Assembly: GCF_019669925.1 (NCBI RefSeq)
Contig: NZ_AP019779.1
Span: 2,329,272-2,393,271 of the forward strand
Reading direction: 5' to 3'
Origin: Methanobrevibacter arboriphilus
Lineage (GTDB): Archaea > Methanobacteriota > Methanobacteria > Methanobacteriales > Methanobacteriaceae
Length of the DNA: 64,000 bases
This document shows, piece after piece, positions 17,669-27,388 of this stretch. The stretch's first letter is position 1. Every line of letters begins with the position of its first letter. The notes beneath the pieces are model-generated. The model saw nothing but the letters and a program-made list of their open reading frames with translations, was not told the origin of the DNA and did not search any database. A program made the translations under genes and the position numbers.

Positions 17669-18937
17669 ATGATAACAAAAAAAGATATACATAAGGATTT
17701 TACAGAAAAAATAAAGGTAATAGATGGAGGAATATGTGCTGTTTCTAAAGTTGAGGTAGCTGGTGTTCGAGATGGAAAATATGGTGTTTCTATCATAGTC
17801 TGTAAAAATTCTGATGTTGTGGGTGTTTTTACTTCTAACAAAGTTATTGCAGCCCCTGTTGAATACACTAAGAATACAATTGAAAATGGAAAGTTGTCTG
17901 CAATTATAGCTAATAGTGGAAATGCTAATTGTTTTACAGGTGATCAAGGAGTATTTGACTGTGAAACTACTGTTGAAATTGTTTCAAAAATTTTTGAAAT
18001 TCCTAAAACTGAAATTGCAATTGCTTCAACTGGTGTAATTGGTCGAAAAATGCCAATGGATATTATCCTTCGATTAATTAACCAAACTAGCGAAGTTCTT
18101 GAAAATTCAAATAATGCTTCTATAAATGCTGCAAAAGCAATAATGACAACTGATACTGTTTATAAACAAGCATCTGTTGAAGTTACATTAGAAAATAATC
18201 AAAAAGTTAAAATTGGTGGAATTTGTAAAGGTACTGGTATGATTGCTCCAAATATGGGGACAATGTTATGCTTTATAGCTACAGATGCTATTGCTGATCA
18301 GAAAACCTTAAAAGAATCTTTAAAAAAAGCAGTTGATGATAGTTTTAATATGGTTATTGTTGATGGAGATGAAAGTACTAATGATACAGTTCTTTTATTT
18401 GCAAATGGAGAATCTAAAAATAGTATTTTAGTAAATAAAGTAAATGATTCAAATATAGATAAAAATTTTCAAGAAGGATTAAATGTTCTTTGTAAAGATT
18501 TAGCTAAACAGATGGCAAAAGATGGTGAAGGTGCAACTAAATTTATTGAAGTGGAAGTTAGAGGAGCTAAATCAAAATCTGATGCTCAAATAGCATCTAA
18601 ATCAGTTGTTAAATCACCACTTGTTAAAAGTGCAGTTTTTGGTGGAGATCCTAATTGGGGTAGAATTGTTGCTGCTGTAGGATATTCTGGAGCTCACATA
18701 GATCCTGATGATATTACTATTGCAATATCTTCCAATGATAATCTTGTTGACTTGGTACTTGATGGTGAAATTTTAGCTTTTGAAGGAACAGATAATCTTG
18801 AGAATGCAGAGTCGATTATGAAGGAAAAATCAATAAAAATTATCATTGATTTAAAGAATGGAAAATATAATGCTATAGCTTATGGCTGTGATTTAACTTA
18901 TGATTATGTTAAAATTAATGCAGAGTATACTACTTGA
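17669..18937 (+). CDS. argJ: Glutamate N-acetyltransferase / ornithine acetyltransferase
   Basis: Recycles the acetyl group between N-acetylornithine and glutamate in arginine synthesis. The precursor self-cleaves before a threonine nucleophile. The site is visible: KGTG at 187-190, then MIAPNMGTML with the nucleophile T198, so the alpha chain is about 197 residues and the beta chain 225. The residue before the Thr is Gly, where Ala is usual. VFGGDPNWGRI near residue 325 and the C-terminal INAEYTT end are also conserved family segments; the final Thr is expected to reach the active site. Whether it is bifunctional cannot be told from sequence. argB lies two genes downstream and argH at 49658, so the pathway is dispersed. 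Confidence 0.95.
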   Translation: MITKKDIHKDFTEKIKVIDGGICAVSKVEVAGVRDGKYGVSIIVCKNSDVVGVFTSNKVIAAPVEYTKNTIENGKLSAIIANSGNANCFTGDQGVFDCETTVEIVSKIFEIPKTEIAIASTGVIGRKMPMDIILRLINQTSEVLENSNNASINAAKAIMTTDTVYKQASVEVTLENNQKVKIGGICKGTGMIAPNMGTMLCFIATDAIADQKTLKESLKKAVDDSFNMVIVDGDESTNDTVLLFANGESKNSILVNKVNDSNIDKNFQEGLNVLCKDLAKQMAKDGEGATKFIEVEVRGAKSKSDAQIASKSVVKSPLVKSAVFGGDPNWGRIVAAVGYSGAHIDPDDITIAISSNDNLVDLVLDGEILAFEGTDNLENAESIMKEKSIKIIIDLKNGKYNAIAYGCDLTYDYVKINAEYTT

Positions 18938-19023
18938 ATTTAATTTATGAAAAATGTTTATTTAATTAAATAGATTATCATTTTAATTTTTAATAATAAA
19001 AAATTAAATAATTAAAAGGTAGG

Positions 19024-20439
19024 ATGAAATATATGCTTTCAAATAAAGTAAATTTAAAAGATATGAAAAAAACTGGAAAAAACTCTTCTATTTATGGTAC
19101 TAGGTATGTTTCGGAACCTATTCCTAAATTTGAAATTCCTGATGATGGTATGCCTTCTAAAGCAGCGTACCAATTGATTAATGATGAGTTAAATCTTGAT
19201 GGTAATCCTAATTTAAACCTTGCAAGTTTTGTAACCACTTGGATGGAGCCAGAAGCAGATATGCTTATTAATCAGACTAATGGGAAGAATTTTGTTGATA
19301 ATGATGAGTATCCTCAAACTGAGATTATTCAAAATAGGGTAATAAATATGTTGGCAAGACTGTTTAATGCTCCAAAAGATTGTGATTTTCTTGGTACTAG
19401 TACCATTGGTTCATCTGAAGCTATAATGTTGGGAGTTCTTGCTCATAAATGGACTTGGAGAGAAACTAGGAAGGCTGAAGGTAAAGATTGTTCTAATCCC
19501 AATATTGTTATGGGTGCTGATGTTCATGTTGTTTGGGAGAAGTTTGCCAAATATTTTGATGTTGAACTTAGGATGGTTCCAATGGAAAAAGGCGAATATA
19601 CGTTAACTGCTGATAAAGTTAAAGAAAATATTGATGAAAATACTATTGCTGTTGGTGTAGTTCTTGGAACAACTTTCACTGGTCAAATTGACCAAATACA
19701 AGAGATTAATGATCTTTTAGTTAATGTTAAAGAAGAAAAAGGTTGGGACATTCCAATTCATGTTGATGGTGCAAGTGGTGCTTTTATAATTCCTTTCCTT
19801 GATCCTGATTTTAAATGGGATTTCAGACTTTCTCATGTTAGGTCTATTAATGTTTCTGGACATAAATATGGGCTTGTTTATCCTGGTGTTGGTTGGTTAA
19901 TTTTTAAAGATAAAAAATATCTTTCAGAAGATTTGATTTTTGAGGTTAATTATTTAGGTGGTATTATTCCAACCTTTAATCTTAATTTCTCAAAAGGAAG
20001 TAGTATGATTATTGCACAATACTATAATCTTCTAAGACTTGGAAAACAAGGATATTCGGGTATTATGAACAATTTAATGGAAACAGCTACTTATCTTGCA
20101 AACACTCTTAAAAATACTGGATATTTTAAATTGTTAGATGAAGAGTTAGTTTTACCAATATTAGCTATAAAACTTGATAATTTAGATGATCTTGATGGTG
20201 CAGATAATCTTACTGTTTTTGATATTTCTAGAAAACTTCGTGAAAGAGGATGGCTAGTTCCAGCATATACTTTACCAGCTAATGCTGAAGATATCGCAGT
20301 TTTAAGAATTGTTATAAAAGAGAATTTCACAAGAGATATGGCTGATCTTTTAGTTGAAGATTTGAATAATATTTTTGATGGATATAAAAAAGATTCAAAG
20401 GATGATCCAGAAAAAGAACCATCCATTAATATATTTTAA
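19024..20439 (+). CDS. gadB: Glutamate decarboxylase, bacterial GadB type
   Basis: PLP enzyme converting glutamate to 4-aminobutyrate and CO2. Its whole length aligns by eye with Escherichia coli GadB: the [20 protein letters not shown] segment, TIGSSEA at 127-133, [13 protein letters not shown] around 247-257 and the PLP lysine in SGHKYG (K281). The length of 471 is also close. It differs clearly from archaeal MfnA-type tyrosine/aspartate decarboxylases, which are shorter. Methanogens do not need GABA for core metabolism, so acid tolerance or a role in a host-gut setting is possible. No antiporter gene (GadC) is nearby. The bacterial-like sequence suggests horizontal acquisition; base use is as AT-rich as its neighbours. 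ATG 19033 is an alternative start. Confidence 0.9.
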   Translation: MKYMLSNKVNLKDMKKTGKNSSIYGTRYVSEPIPKFEIPDDGMPSKAAYQLINDELNLDGNPNLNLASFVTTWMEPEADMLINQTNGKNFVDNDEYPQTEIIQNRVINMLARLFNAPKDCDFLGTSTIGSSEAIMLGVLAHKWTWRETRKAEGKDCSNPNIVMGADVHVVWEKFAKYFDVELRMVPMEKGEYTLTADKVKENIDENTIAVGVVLGTTFTGQIDQIQEINDLLVNVKEEKGWDIPIHVDGASGAFIIPFLDPDFKWDFRLSHVRSINVSGHKYGLVYPGVGWLIFKDKKYLSEDLIFEVNYLGGIIPTFNLNFSKGSSMIIAQYYNLLRLGKQGYSGIMNNLMETATYLANTLKNTGYFKLLDEELVLPILAIKLDNLDDLDGADNLTVFDISRKLRERGWLVPAYTLPANAEDIAVLRIVIKENFTRDMADLLVEDLNNIFDGYKKDSKDDPEKEPSINIF

Positions 20440-20681
20440 CTTTTTATATCTAATTTATTCTTTTTAATAAATTTATTCTTTTAATAAATTTATATATTTA
20501 AATAAGCTTAGTTATTATCTTTAAACAAACTTAGTATTTTAAGATAACTTTATAGTTTTAAATAAGTTTAATTTTTAAATAAGTTTAAATTATTTATTAA
20601 TATTTCTAGTAATATTTCTAGTAATATTTTTAGTAATATTTTTATATTATGATCTTTTTATAATAATTTGTTGTGAAAGAT

Positions 20682-21587
20682 ATGTCAGAGGAACTGAATA
20701 ATAAACCAAATAAGGCGAATCTTCTTATTGAAGCATTACCTTATATAAAAGAATTTCATCATAAAAAAATCATGATAAAGTATGGTGGTCATGCTATGAT
20801 CGATGAAGAAGCTATGAACTCTACATCTAGAGATACAGTTTTACTTAAATATGTAGGCATGGAACCAATTGTTGTTCATGGTGGAGGTCCTGAAATTACT
20901 CGTTCTATGAATAAAATGGGTAAAGAGCCTAGATTTATTAAGGGGCTTCGTATTACTGATGAAGAGACTATGGATATTGTCACAATGGTTTTAGTTGGTA
21001 AAATTAGTACCGAAATTGTTTCTAAAATTGGTATTCATGGTGGAAAAGCTTCTGGTATTTCAGGAAAAGATAGTCAATTAATTGTAGCTTCTAAAAAAGC
21101 TCCTCATAGAATAACAGATGAAGAAACAGGTGAGGAACATGAAATTGATTTAGGTCTAGTTGGTCAAATTGACTCTTTAAATACTGAAATTGTACAAATG
21201 TTCACTGATAATGATTATATTCCAGTCATATCTCCTATTGGTGTAGATGATAATGGAAATACATTAAATCTTAATGCAGATACTGTTGCTGGAGAAGTAG
21301 CTAGTAAAATGAACTCTGAAAAATTAATAATTTTAACCGATGTTCCAGGTGTACTTAAAGATCCTAATGATCCTAAATCATTAATTAAAAAGATTAAAGT
21401 AGATGAAGTTGATGATTTAATTAAGGATGGAACTATAAGTGGAGGTATGATTCCTAAGATAGAAACTTGTGTTAAGGCTATTGAAGGAGGAGTAAAATCT
21501 GCTCATATTATAGATGGTAGAGTTAAACATTCTCTACTTCTTGAAATATTTACTACAAAAGGTATTGGAACTATGATTACATTGTAG
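20682..21587 (+). CDS. argB: Acetylglutamate kinase
   Basis: Phosphorylates N-acetylglutamate in the second step of arginine synthesis. Amino-acid kinase fold: [10 protein letters not shown] near the start, the glycine-rich [15 protein letters not shown] phosphate loop, the VVHGGGP and substrate-binding [12 protein letters not shown] segments, and [10 protein letters not shown] near the C-terminus. Length about 301 is usual. The first possible start is GTG 20673, but TTGTGA there looks like the ribosome-binding site for ATG 20682, which also gives the normal N-terminus before the ALPYIK helix. It stands downstream of the glutamate decarboxylase gene with a 240-base gap, and converges with the aksF-like gene. 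Confidence 0.95.
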   Translation: MSEELNNKPNKANLLIEALPYIKEFHHKKIMIKYGGHAMIDEEAMNSTSRDTVLLKYVGMEPIVVHGGGPEITRSMNKMGKEPRFIKGLRITDEETMDIVTMVLVGKISTEIVSKIGIHGGKASGISGKDSQLIVASKKAPHRITDEETGEEHEIDLGLVGQIDSLNTEIVQMFTDNDYIPVISPIGVDDNGNTLNLNADTVAGEVASKMNSEKLIILTDVPGVLKDPNDPKSLIKKIKVDEVDDLIKDGTISGGMIPKIETCVKAIEGGVKSAHIIDGRVKHSLLLEIFTTKGIGTMITL

Positions 21588-21833
21588 CTTTATTACTCTT
21601 CTCATTATAACTTTATAGAGTTCTATTATTACTCTTATTATTTTTTCTATTATTAATTCTTATTAATATTTATTTAAATTATTTTTTATAATTATTAGTT
21701 ATATTATATTTATTATTATAATCGTTAATATTAATATTTTATTACTATTATTATTACTATTATTTTTATTATTATTTTTATTTATTAATTTACTTAGGTA
21801 CTTTCAAGCAATTTTTACTAATTGCATTGTTTT

Positions 21834-22874
21834 TTAAATTATACTTTCCAATTCTTTTTTAATAGCCATAGTAACATCAGATGTTTTTGAATTTCCTCCT
21901 AAATCAGGAGTAGCTATTTTTTTTGATTTTAAAACATTTTCAACAGCTTTATTAATTTGTTTAGAATAAAAATCTTCTTTTAAAAATTCTAACATCATAC
22001 TTATAGATAGTATCATGGCTATTGGGTTAGCTAATCCTTTTCCTTCAATATCTGGGGCAGAGCCATGAACTGGTTCAAATAAACCATTTTTATCTCCTAT
22101 ATTGGCTGAAGGTGATAGTCCAAGACCACCAACTAATCCTGCTCCTTCATCAGATAATATGTCTCCATAAAGGTTACTTGTTACTATTATATCAAATTCT
22201 TGTGGTTTTGTTATTAAATACATTGCAGTTGCATCTATATAATAATCATTAGCTTTTATATCAGGGTGTTTTGCTGAATATTTTTCTGCTACTTTGTAAA
22301 ATGATTCTTTAAATATACCATCAGTTTTTTTTAGTATATTTTCTTTATGAACACAAGTAATTTTTTTTCTATTGTTTTTTATCGCTGTTTTATATGCAAA
22401 TTCACATATTTTTGTACTTGCATTTTTAGTTATCACTCGTTTAGCTATTGTTTTTGTGATTTTACTATTTTTTTTATTTTCTTCCTCTTTTTCAAAAGAC
22501 TCTATTTGAGAGTATAAGCCTTCTGTATTTTCCCTAATTATTAAAAAATCAATATTATTAAATAGTGAATTTACTCCTTCAAATGTTTTTATAGGTCTTA
22601 AATTAGCAAATACATCGAGTTCTTTTCTAAGCGTTATAATTGGGCTTTTTTCACTTGGTGTAGAAGTAATAGCTCCAAATAAAGTAGCTGCACTTTTTTT
22701 AGCATTTTTTATAGTTTCTTCAGGTATTGTTGTACCACAGTTTTGAAAACATTCAAATCCAGCTTTTGATTCGATAAAATCATAATTTAAGTCTAAAGAT
22801 TCTAAAATAGTTAAACCTGCTTCCATAACTTCTTTTCCTACTCCATCCCCAGCTATAGTTGTTACCTTTTTCAT
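21834..22874 (-). CDS. aksF: Isopropylmalate-dehydrogenase family, probably homoisocitrate dehydrogenase
   Basis: NAD-dependent beta-decarboxylating dehydrogenase. Conserved family parts are IAGDGVGKEV at the N-terminus, RENTEGLYS, YIDATAMYLITKP, SNLYGDILSDEGAGLVGG and LFEPVHGSAPDIEGKG. Several stretches (LFGAITS, KSPIITLRK, AIKNNRKK, KGLANP) resemble methanogen AksF, which acts in 2-oxosuberate synthesis for coenzyme B, more than LeuB, but LeuB cannot be excluded. Length 346 is slightly long because of a Lys/Glu-rich insert (FEKEEENKKNSK) near residue 130. On the minus strand GAGAGAT precedes the ATG at the standard five-base spacing. Family certain, specificity inferred. Confidence 0.85.
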   Translation of the reverse strand: MKKVTTIAGDGVGKEVMEAGLTILESLDLNYDFIESKAGFECFQNCGTTIPEETIKNAKKSAATLFGAITSTPSEKSPIITLRKELDVFANLRPIKTFEGVNSLFNNIDFLIIRENTEGLYSQIESFEKEEENKKNSKITKTIAKRVITKNASTKICEFAYKTAIKNNRKKITCVHKENILKKTDGIFKESFYKVAEKYSAKHPDIKANDYYIDATAMYLITKPQEFDIIVTSNLYGDILSDEGAGLVGGLGLSPSANIGDKNGLFEPVHGSAPDIEGKGLANPIAMILSISMMLEFLKEDFYSKQINKAVENVLKSKKIATPDLGGNSKTSDVTMAIKKELESII

Positions 22875-23355
22875 AGATTATCTCTCGATTAAGATTATTG
22901 TTATTGGTGTTTTTAGTTAATATAACTTAATTAAATATAATATTTAATTAATATAACTTAATTAATATAATTTAATTAATAATTTAATAATATTTTTTTT
23001 AATTGATGTTTTTATTGGTATTAGTTTTAAATTTATAATTTTTGATTTATTTATTGTTAAATTTATTGATTTAGTTAAATATTTATCTTATGAATAATAT
23101 AATTTACACTATAGGTTATATTTTTAATTTTTTATGTTTTCAATGTTTTGAATTCATATTTAAATAATTAAAAGTATTAAAATATAGTTCGTATTATGTC
23201 AAAGTATTTATATTATGTATTATATATCTAATATTAAGATTAAATTATTATAATTTATATAGATTATATAGAAATTTATAAAAATTTCCAATTAGAATAA
23301 AATGATAATAAAATTTAATGGAAATAAAGTTTATAAAATGATAGGAGTTATTGTT
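22875..23355. other. 481-bp AT-rich divergent spacer
   Basis: No gene. Carries repeated strings of the type ATATAACTTAATTA (22919-22985) and the divergent upstream regions of the aksF-like gene and the HEAT-repeat gene. Confidence 0.5.
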
Positions 23356-23826
23356 ATGGAAAAAACTATAAAACAACTTATTGAGGATTTGAATGATGAT
23401 GATGAATTTGTTCAAGAAGAAGCACTTGGAATTCTTGAATTTAGATCTGAAGAGTCTCTTGATCCTCTTATTGAAGCTTTATCTACTAAAGGTACAAATA
23501 AAAATATAAAAATGTCTTCTGCAAAACTATTGGGTGTTATAAGTGATGAAAAAGCTATTGATCCACTTATAGCTACTTTAAAAGATAATAATAAGCTTGT
23601 TAGAAGAGAAGCTTCAACTGCACTAAGTCGTATGGGTGATAAAGCTGTTGATCCTTTGATAGCTATTCTTGATGATGAAGATTGGAGAGTTAGAGGGGCT
23701 GCTGCATGGGCTTTAGGCAAAATAGGAGATAAAAATGCTATTGATCCTTTGAAATCACTCCTTGATGATGATAGTGGATTTGTAAGAACTGGTGCTAAGT
23801 TTGCTTTAGATAATATCGAAGAGTAA
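23356..23826 (+). CDS. HEAT-repeat (PBS-lyase-like) protein
   Basis: A 156-residue all-helical protein of four to five HEAT repeats, each with the form DPLIEAL.....VR..A..ALG.IGD..A (for example AIDPLIATLKDNNKLVRREA and AVDPLIAILDDEDWRVRGAA). These solenoids serve as protein-binding scaffolds and are frequent in methanogens. The start is ATG 23356: GGAG at 23344-23347 has the standard spacing to it, while an ATG at 23302 would add a basic, non-repeat tail without a ribosome-binding site. No membrane segment or enzyme motif. Partner unknown; neighbours give no hint. Confidence 0.8.
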   Translation: MEKTIKQLIEDLNDDDEFVQEEALGILEFRSEESLDPLIEALSTKGTNKNIKMSSAKLLGVISDEKAIDPLIATLKDNNKLVRREASTALSRMGDKAVDPLIAILDDEDWRVRGAAAWALGKIGDKNAIDPLKSLLDDDSGFVRTGAKFALDNIEE

Positions 23827-24246
23827 TTGGTATTTTATATCTTTATTAAAATAGGTAATATACTATCTTTATTAAAAATAATATTTTTATTAAAATAACC
23901 GATATAAAATAGCTAATATTTTATATATTTATTAAAATAATCAATACATTATATTATTATAAAACATATTGTATTATTATATAATATTATTAAAGCTTTA
24001 ATAACTTTATTTTTCATTATTTTTTGTTTTTATTTTTAATATTTTCTTTTTATTTTTATAAGAGATTTTAGATTTTATTTTTAACTATTATTTAATTATT
24101 TTTATTAATAATTATAAATAATTATAAAAAGTAATAAAATTAGTTTTTGTTGAAAAATAAAAATAATATATTATTTATTAATTTTTTTAAACAATTTCAA
24201 AAAAAAATCTATTCTTTGATGTAATTTTTCAGAAAAATTAACTAAT

Positions 24247-24277
24247 CGGAAAGATATTTCCGGTAAATTTATATATG
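24247..24277 (+). promoter_or_regulatory. CGGAAA-N4-TTTCCG palindrome beside a TATA box
   Basis: CGGAAA (24247-24252) and TTTCCG (24257-24262) flank GATA; AATTTATATATGA follows at 24265-24277. G/C pairs in this text are rare, so the palindrome stands out as a likely repressor or activator site at a promoter. Confidence 0.55.
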
Positions 24278-24500
24278 ATAAAAGCTATATTAATACTGCT
24301 GATAATTATCCATAAATATATTCTGTATTAATATTCCTTATTATCTATTAATTGTAATTTTATTGTAATTTTTAATTATTAGATTTTAATTTTTAATTGT
24401 TATATTATTTTTATATTACTAAAATCTGTATGCAAATGTTTTTTTATTTAAATGATAAAATTTAATTTAAATATTAATTCTAATCTAAATCTAGATAATA

Positions 24501-24556
24501 AAAAGCTATTGATATATATCAAAAGCTATTGATATATGAAAAGCTAAATGATATAT
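24501..24556. repeat. Three tandem iteron-like units before pdxT
   Basis: AAAAGCTATTGATATAT occurs at 24501 and 24521, followed by the variant AAAAGCTAAATGATATAT at 24539. Periods are 20 and 18 bp. They end about 60 bases before pdxT and may be protein-binding sites or slippage products. Confidence 0.75.
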
Positions 24557-24615
24557 AAATAATAATGAAAATTTAAATTTGATTAATAATTAAAGGAATA
24601 TTAAGGAATAGTATT

Positions 24616-25239
24616 ATGATTAAAATAGGAGTATTGAATCTACAAGGTGCAGTTAGTGAACATGTTGAAATGACATTGAAAGCTATTGAAAACATGGGTA
24701 AAAATAATGAAATTGTAACTGAAGTAGTTAGATATGCTAATGAAGTAGCAGAATGTAATGGAATTATAATTTCTGGAGGAGAAAGTACAGTTATTGGTAA
24801 GCTTATTAAAGAAAGAGGAATTGATAAAGTAATCATTGAAAATAAGATTCCTGTATTTGGAACTTGTGCTGGTATGGTTCTTCTTTCTAAAAAAACAGAC
24901 TATGATCAGGATATTCTTGGTATTATGGACATTGAAGTTAAAAGAAATTCTTTTGGAAGACAAAGAGATTCTTTTGAGAATGAAATTAATATCTTCAATT
25001 ATTCTTATCCTGGAGTTTTTATAAGAGCTCCTTCTGTTTCGAGTATTCTTAATGGAAATAAAAATGAGAGTTCTAATATTAAAAATCAGGTTCAAATACT
25101 TTCTGTCCTTGATTCAAATATCATAGCTGTTAAACAAGGAAATAACATAGCTATGTCTTTCCATCCTGAATTAACAGATGATACAAGATTACATGAGTAT
25201 TATCTGAATCAGATTTTAGAGTTAAATAATGATAATTAA
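24616..25239 (+). CDS. pdxT: Pyridoxal 5'-phosphate synthase glutaminase subunit
   Basis: Supplies ammonia from glutamine to the PdxS synthase for vitamin B6. Class I glutamine amidotransferase features are all present: IGVLNLQGAVSEH at the N-terminus, IISGGEST near 51-58, the nucleophile C84 in FGTCAGM, and the catalytic pair H183 and E185 in FHPELTDDTRLHEYYL. Length 207 is slightly above the typical 190-200 because of an Asn/Ser-rich loop (NGNKNESSNIKN). pdxS is not in this window, so the two subunits are unlinked here. AAGGAATA precedes ATG 24616. The neighbouring downstream genes also use glutamine (split glutamate synthase). Confidence 0.95.
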   Translation: MIKIGVLNLQGAVSEHVEMTLKAIENMGKNNEIVTEVVRYANEVAECNGIIISGGESTVIGKLIKERGIDKVIIENKIPVFGTCAGMVLLSKKTDYDQDILGIMDIEVKRNSFGRQRDSFENEINIFNYSYPGVFIRAPSVSSILNGNKNESSNIKNQVQILSVLDSNIIAVKQGNNIAMSFHPELTDDTRLHEYYLNQILELNNDN

Positions 25240-25375
25240 ATAATGATAATAATTTTTAAATAGTGATTCTTAAAAAATAATTTTTAAATTAATATATAAA
25301 TTAATAAATTTTTAAATATTAATTTTTAATTTAAATATCAATTTTTTAAATATTAATAATAACAGGGGTGATTTC

Positions 25376-26341
25376 ATGTGTGGGATAGCCGGAATTGTTT
25401 ATAAAGATAAAAAATTACATAATGTTGGAGCTGATATGACTAAAATGTTACATGCTCTTCAGCACAGAGGACCAGATTCTGCAGGTTTTGCAATCTATGG
25501 TGGAATGGGTCTTGAAGATAACGAATATATATTAAATATACAAGTAGCTGATAAAAAAGGTTTACTTCATACTGTTCAAGATGCTATTAATGTTAAAACT
25601 CCTATTAAAGAAGATGAAATCATACCTTCTGTTGAGGATTCTTTTATTTACAAATGTAAAATAGCCCTTGATGATTTTCATGATTTAAAACCTTTAATCA
25701 CTAGTATTGATAATATTGGATCTGGTAATAAGGGTATTAATGGTTATTCTGTTGCTAATGCAGATAATGATGTGATAGTATTAAATGGAAGTCATTCTTT
25801 CCAAATGATAAAAGATGTTGGGTCTGTTTATGAGATTGCAGAGCGTTATGATACTCGTGATGTAAAAGGGACACATGCGATTGGTCACACTAGGTTTTCT
25901 ACTGAAAGTAATGTTGATAGGTATCATGCTCACCCATTTCAGACTTATATTGTAAAAGATATTACTGTTGTTCATAATGGTCAAATTACGAATTATTGGA
26001 AAGTTAGAGATCCTTTAGAGAGAAAAGGTCATAAATTTGAAACTAATAATGATACTGAATGTCTTGTTCATTATATAGCCGATAAATTAGATACTGGTTA
26101 TTCTCTTGAAGAAGCTTTAGAACAATCTGTTGAAGATATGGATGGTCCTTTTTCTTATATTATTGGAACTCCTAATGGTATTGGAATAGCTAAAGATAAA
26201 TTAGGTTTACGTCCTGGAATAATGGCTGAAAATGATGATGTTTTTGCTATTGCTTCTGAAGAAATAGCTCTCCATGAAGTTATGGATACTCAAGAAGTTG
26301 AACAGATTTCTCCTGGGGAAGTTAGGGTTTATGAGATTTAA
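25376..26341 (+). CDS. Glutamate synthase glutaminase-domain protein (class II amidotransferase)
   Basis: Stand-alone equivalent of the N-terminal domain of the large glutamate synthase subunit. Cys2 right after the initiator in MCGIAGIVY is the nucleophile; LQHRGPDSAGFAIYGG, AIGHTRFSTES and VVHNGQITN are conserved Ntn-hydrolase segments that bind glutamine and stabilise the oxyanion. It releases ammonia for the synthase domain encoded at 27389. GGGGTGATTTC directly before ATG 25376 is a model ribosome-binding site with five-base spacing. The next gene starts 15 bases after the stop, so they form an operon. Archaeal methanogens commonly have glutamate synthase split into such single-domain genes. 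Confidence 0.93.
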   Translation: MCGIAGIVYKDKKLHNVGADMTKMLHALQHRGPDSAGFAIYGGMGLEDNEYILNIQVADKKGLLHTVQDAINVKTPIKEDEIIPSVEDSFIYKCKIALDDFHDLKPLITSIDNIGSGNKGINGYSVANADNDVIVLNGSHSFQMIKDVGSVYEIAERYDTRDVKGTHAIGHTRFSTESNVDRYHAHPFQTYIVKDITVVHNGQITNYWKVRDPLERKGHKFETNNDTECLVHYIADKLDTGYSLEEALEQSVEDMDGPFSYIIGTPNGIGIAKDKLGLRPGIMAENDDVFAIASEEIALHEVMDTQEVEQISPGEVRVYEI

Positions 26342-26356
26342 TCGGAGTTGTTATTT

Positions 26357-27181
26357 ATGGATTCAAACAATTTAACTAACGATAATTTAACTAAAGATTC
26401 TAATAATAATATTGATGAAAATAGTATTAATAGAAATGGTATTAATGGAAATAATATCAATAAAAAAGATATCAGTAAAAATAAGGTTTTTGAGCTAGAT
26501 TTTTCATCAATGACTCCAAGGGAAGCTAATCAAAAGATAAAAGGATTGTCTACTAAATGTAATAAAATTTTAATTAAAAATCCTAATGCAATGCATTATC
26601 TTGTAGCAGGACTTACTGAAAAAGCTTATATTGAAGTTGAGGGTTCTGCTGGTTATTTTGCAGGAACTATGTTAGATAAAGCTCAACTTATCATTCATGG
26701 TAATGCTGGCTGGTTTGTTGGTGATAACATGACTGGTGGAGAGATTATTGTAGATGGTTCTGCTGGTGATGGTGCTGGTCAAGGAATTTATGATGGTACT
26801 CTTGTTGTTAAAAATAGTGCAGGATCTCGTACTGGCGAGATAATGAAAGGAGGCACTGTTGTTGTTGGCGGTGATTCTGGTTTCATGACTGGTATTTTTA
26901 TGATGGGTGGCCGTATTATTATCTTAGGTGATGTTGGTGAAGATGCTGGTGAATCTATTATTAGAGGAGCTATATATGTTAAAGGTTCTGTTGAAAGTTT
27001 AGGTCAAAATGCTAAGTTATTAAATATCTCTAAAGAGGATTTAGATGAACTTAAGACTACTTTGAGTAGCTATGATTTTGATTTATCTGATGAAGATTAT
27101 AAAAAGTTTAGAAAAATAGTTCCTAAAAGTAAACGTCCTTTTTATGGTAATGATGAAGAAGAAGATTGTTACTGTGATTAA
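26357..27181 (+). CDS. Glutamate synthase GXGXG-domain protein
   Basis: Stand-alone C-terminal beta-helix domain of glutamate synthase. Residues from about 60 on repeat the G-X-X-G-X-X-X-G pattern (EVEGSAGYFAGTM, IHGNAGWFVGDNM, VDGSAGDGAGQGI, VGGDSGFMTGIFM), which packs against the FMN synthase domain. The start is ATG 26357 after CGGAG at 26343-26347. Residues 2-42 are an Asn-rich low-complexity leader not found in the family core; part of it is a 15-bp in-frame tandem repeat (N-S-I-N-R, N-G-I-N-G, N-N-I-N-K, K-D-I-S-K). Middle gene of a three-gene glutamate synthase operon. Confidence 0.9.
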   Translation: MDSNNLTNDNLTKDSNNNIDENSINRNGINGNNINKKDISKNKVFELDFSSMTPREANQKIKGLSTKCNKILIKNPNAMHYLVAGLTEKAYIEVEGSAGYFAGTMLDKAQLIIHGNAGWFVGDNMTGGEIIVDGSAGDGAGQGIYDGTLVVKNSAGSRTGEIMKGGTVVVGGDSGFMTGIFMMGGRIIILGDVGEDAGESIIRGAIYVKGSVESLGQNAKLLNISKEDLDELKTTLSSYDFDLSDEDYKKFRKIVPKSKRPFYGNDEEEDCYCD

Positions 27182-27388
27182 TAACCTTAATAGAAATCAT
27201 TGTATTTGTTAGAATATTATATTCGTTGAAATATTATATATATTGGAATATTGTATTCTCTGTAATAATGTATATTATTGGAATATTTTACTTGGATAGA
27301 CTGTTGTATTTGTTATAATATTTTGTTTGTTATAGTATAATATTTTTAAAATTTATAATTTATTCAAAAACTTAATAGGAGGGAGTAA

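Larger units (their letters stand above)
23827..24615. other. 789-bp spacer upstream of pdxT
   Basis: No protein gene. Holds an operator-like inverted repeat next to a TATA box (24247-24277) and three tandem near-iterons (24501-24556). If the TATA box is used, pdxT would have a leader of about 300 bases or the element serves a small untranslated RNA; neither can be decided. Confidence 0.5.

Noticed and set aside
22919..22985. Iteron-like repeats as a replication origin
   Set aside because: They are simple AATATAACTTAATTA strings with no origin-recognition-box motif, and no Orc1/Cdc6 gene is in the window.
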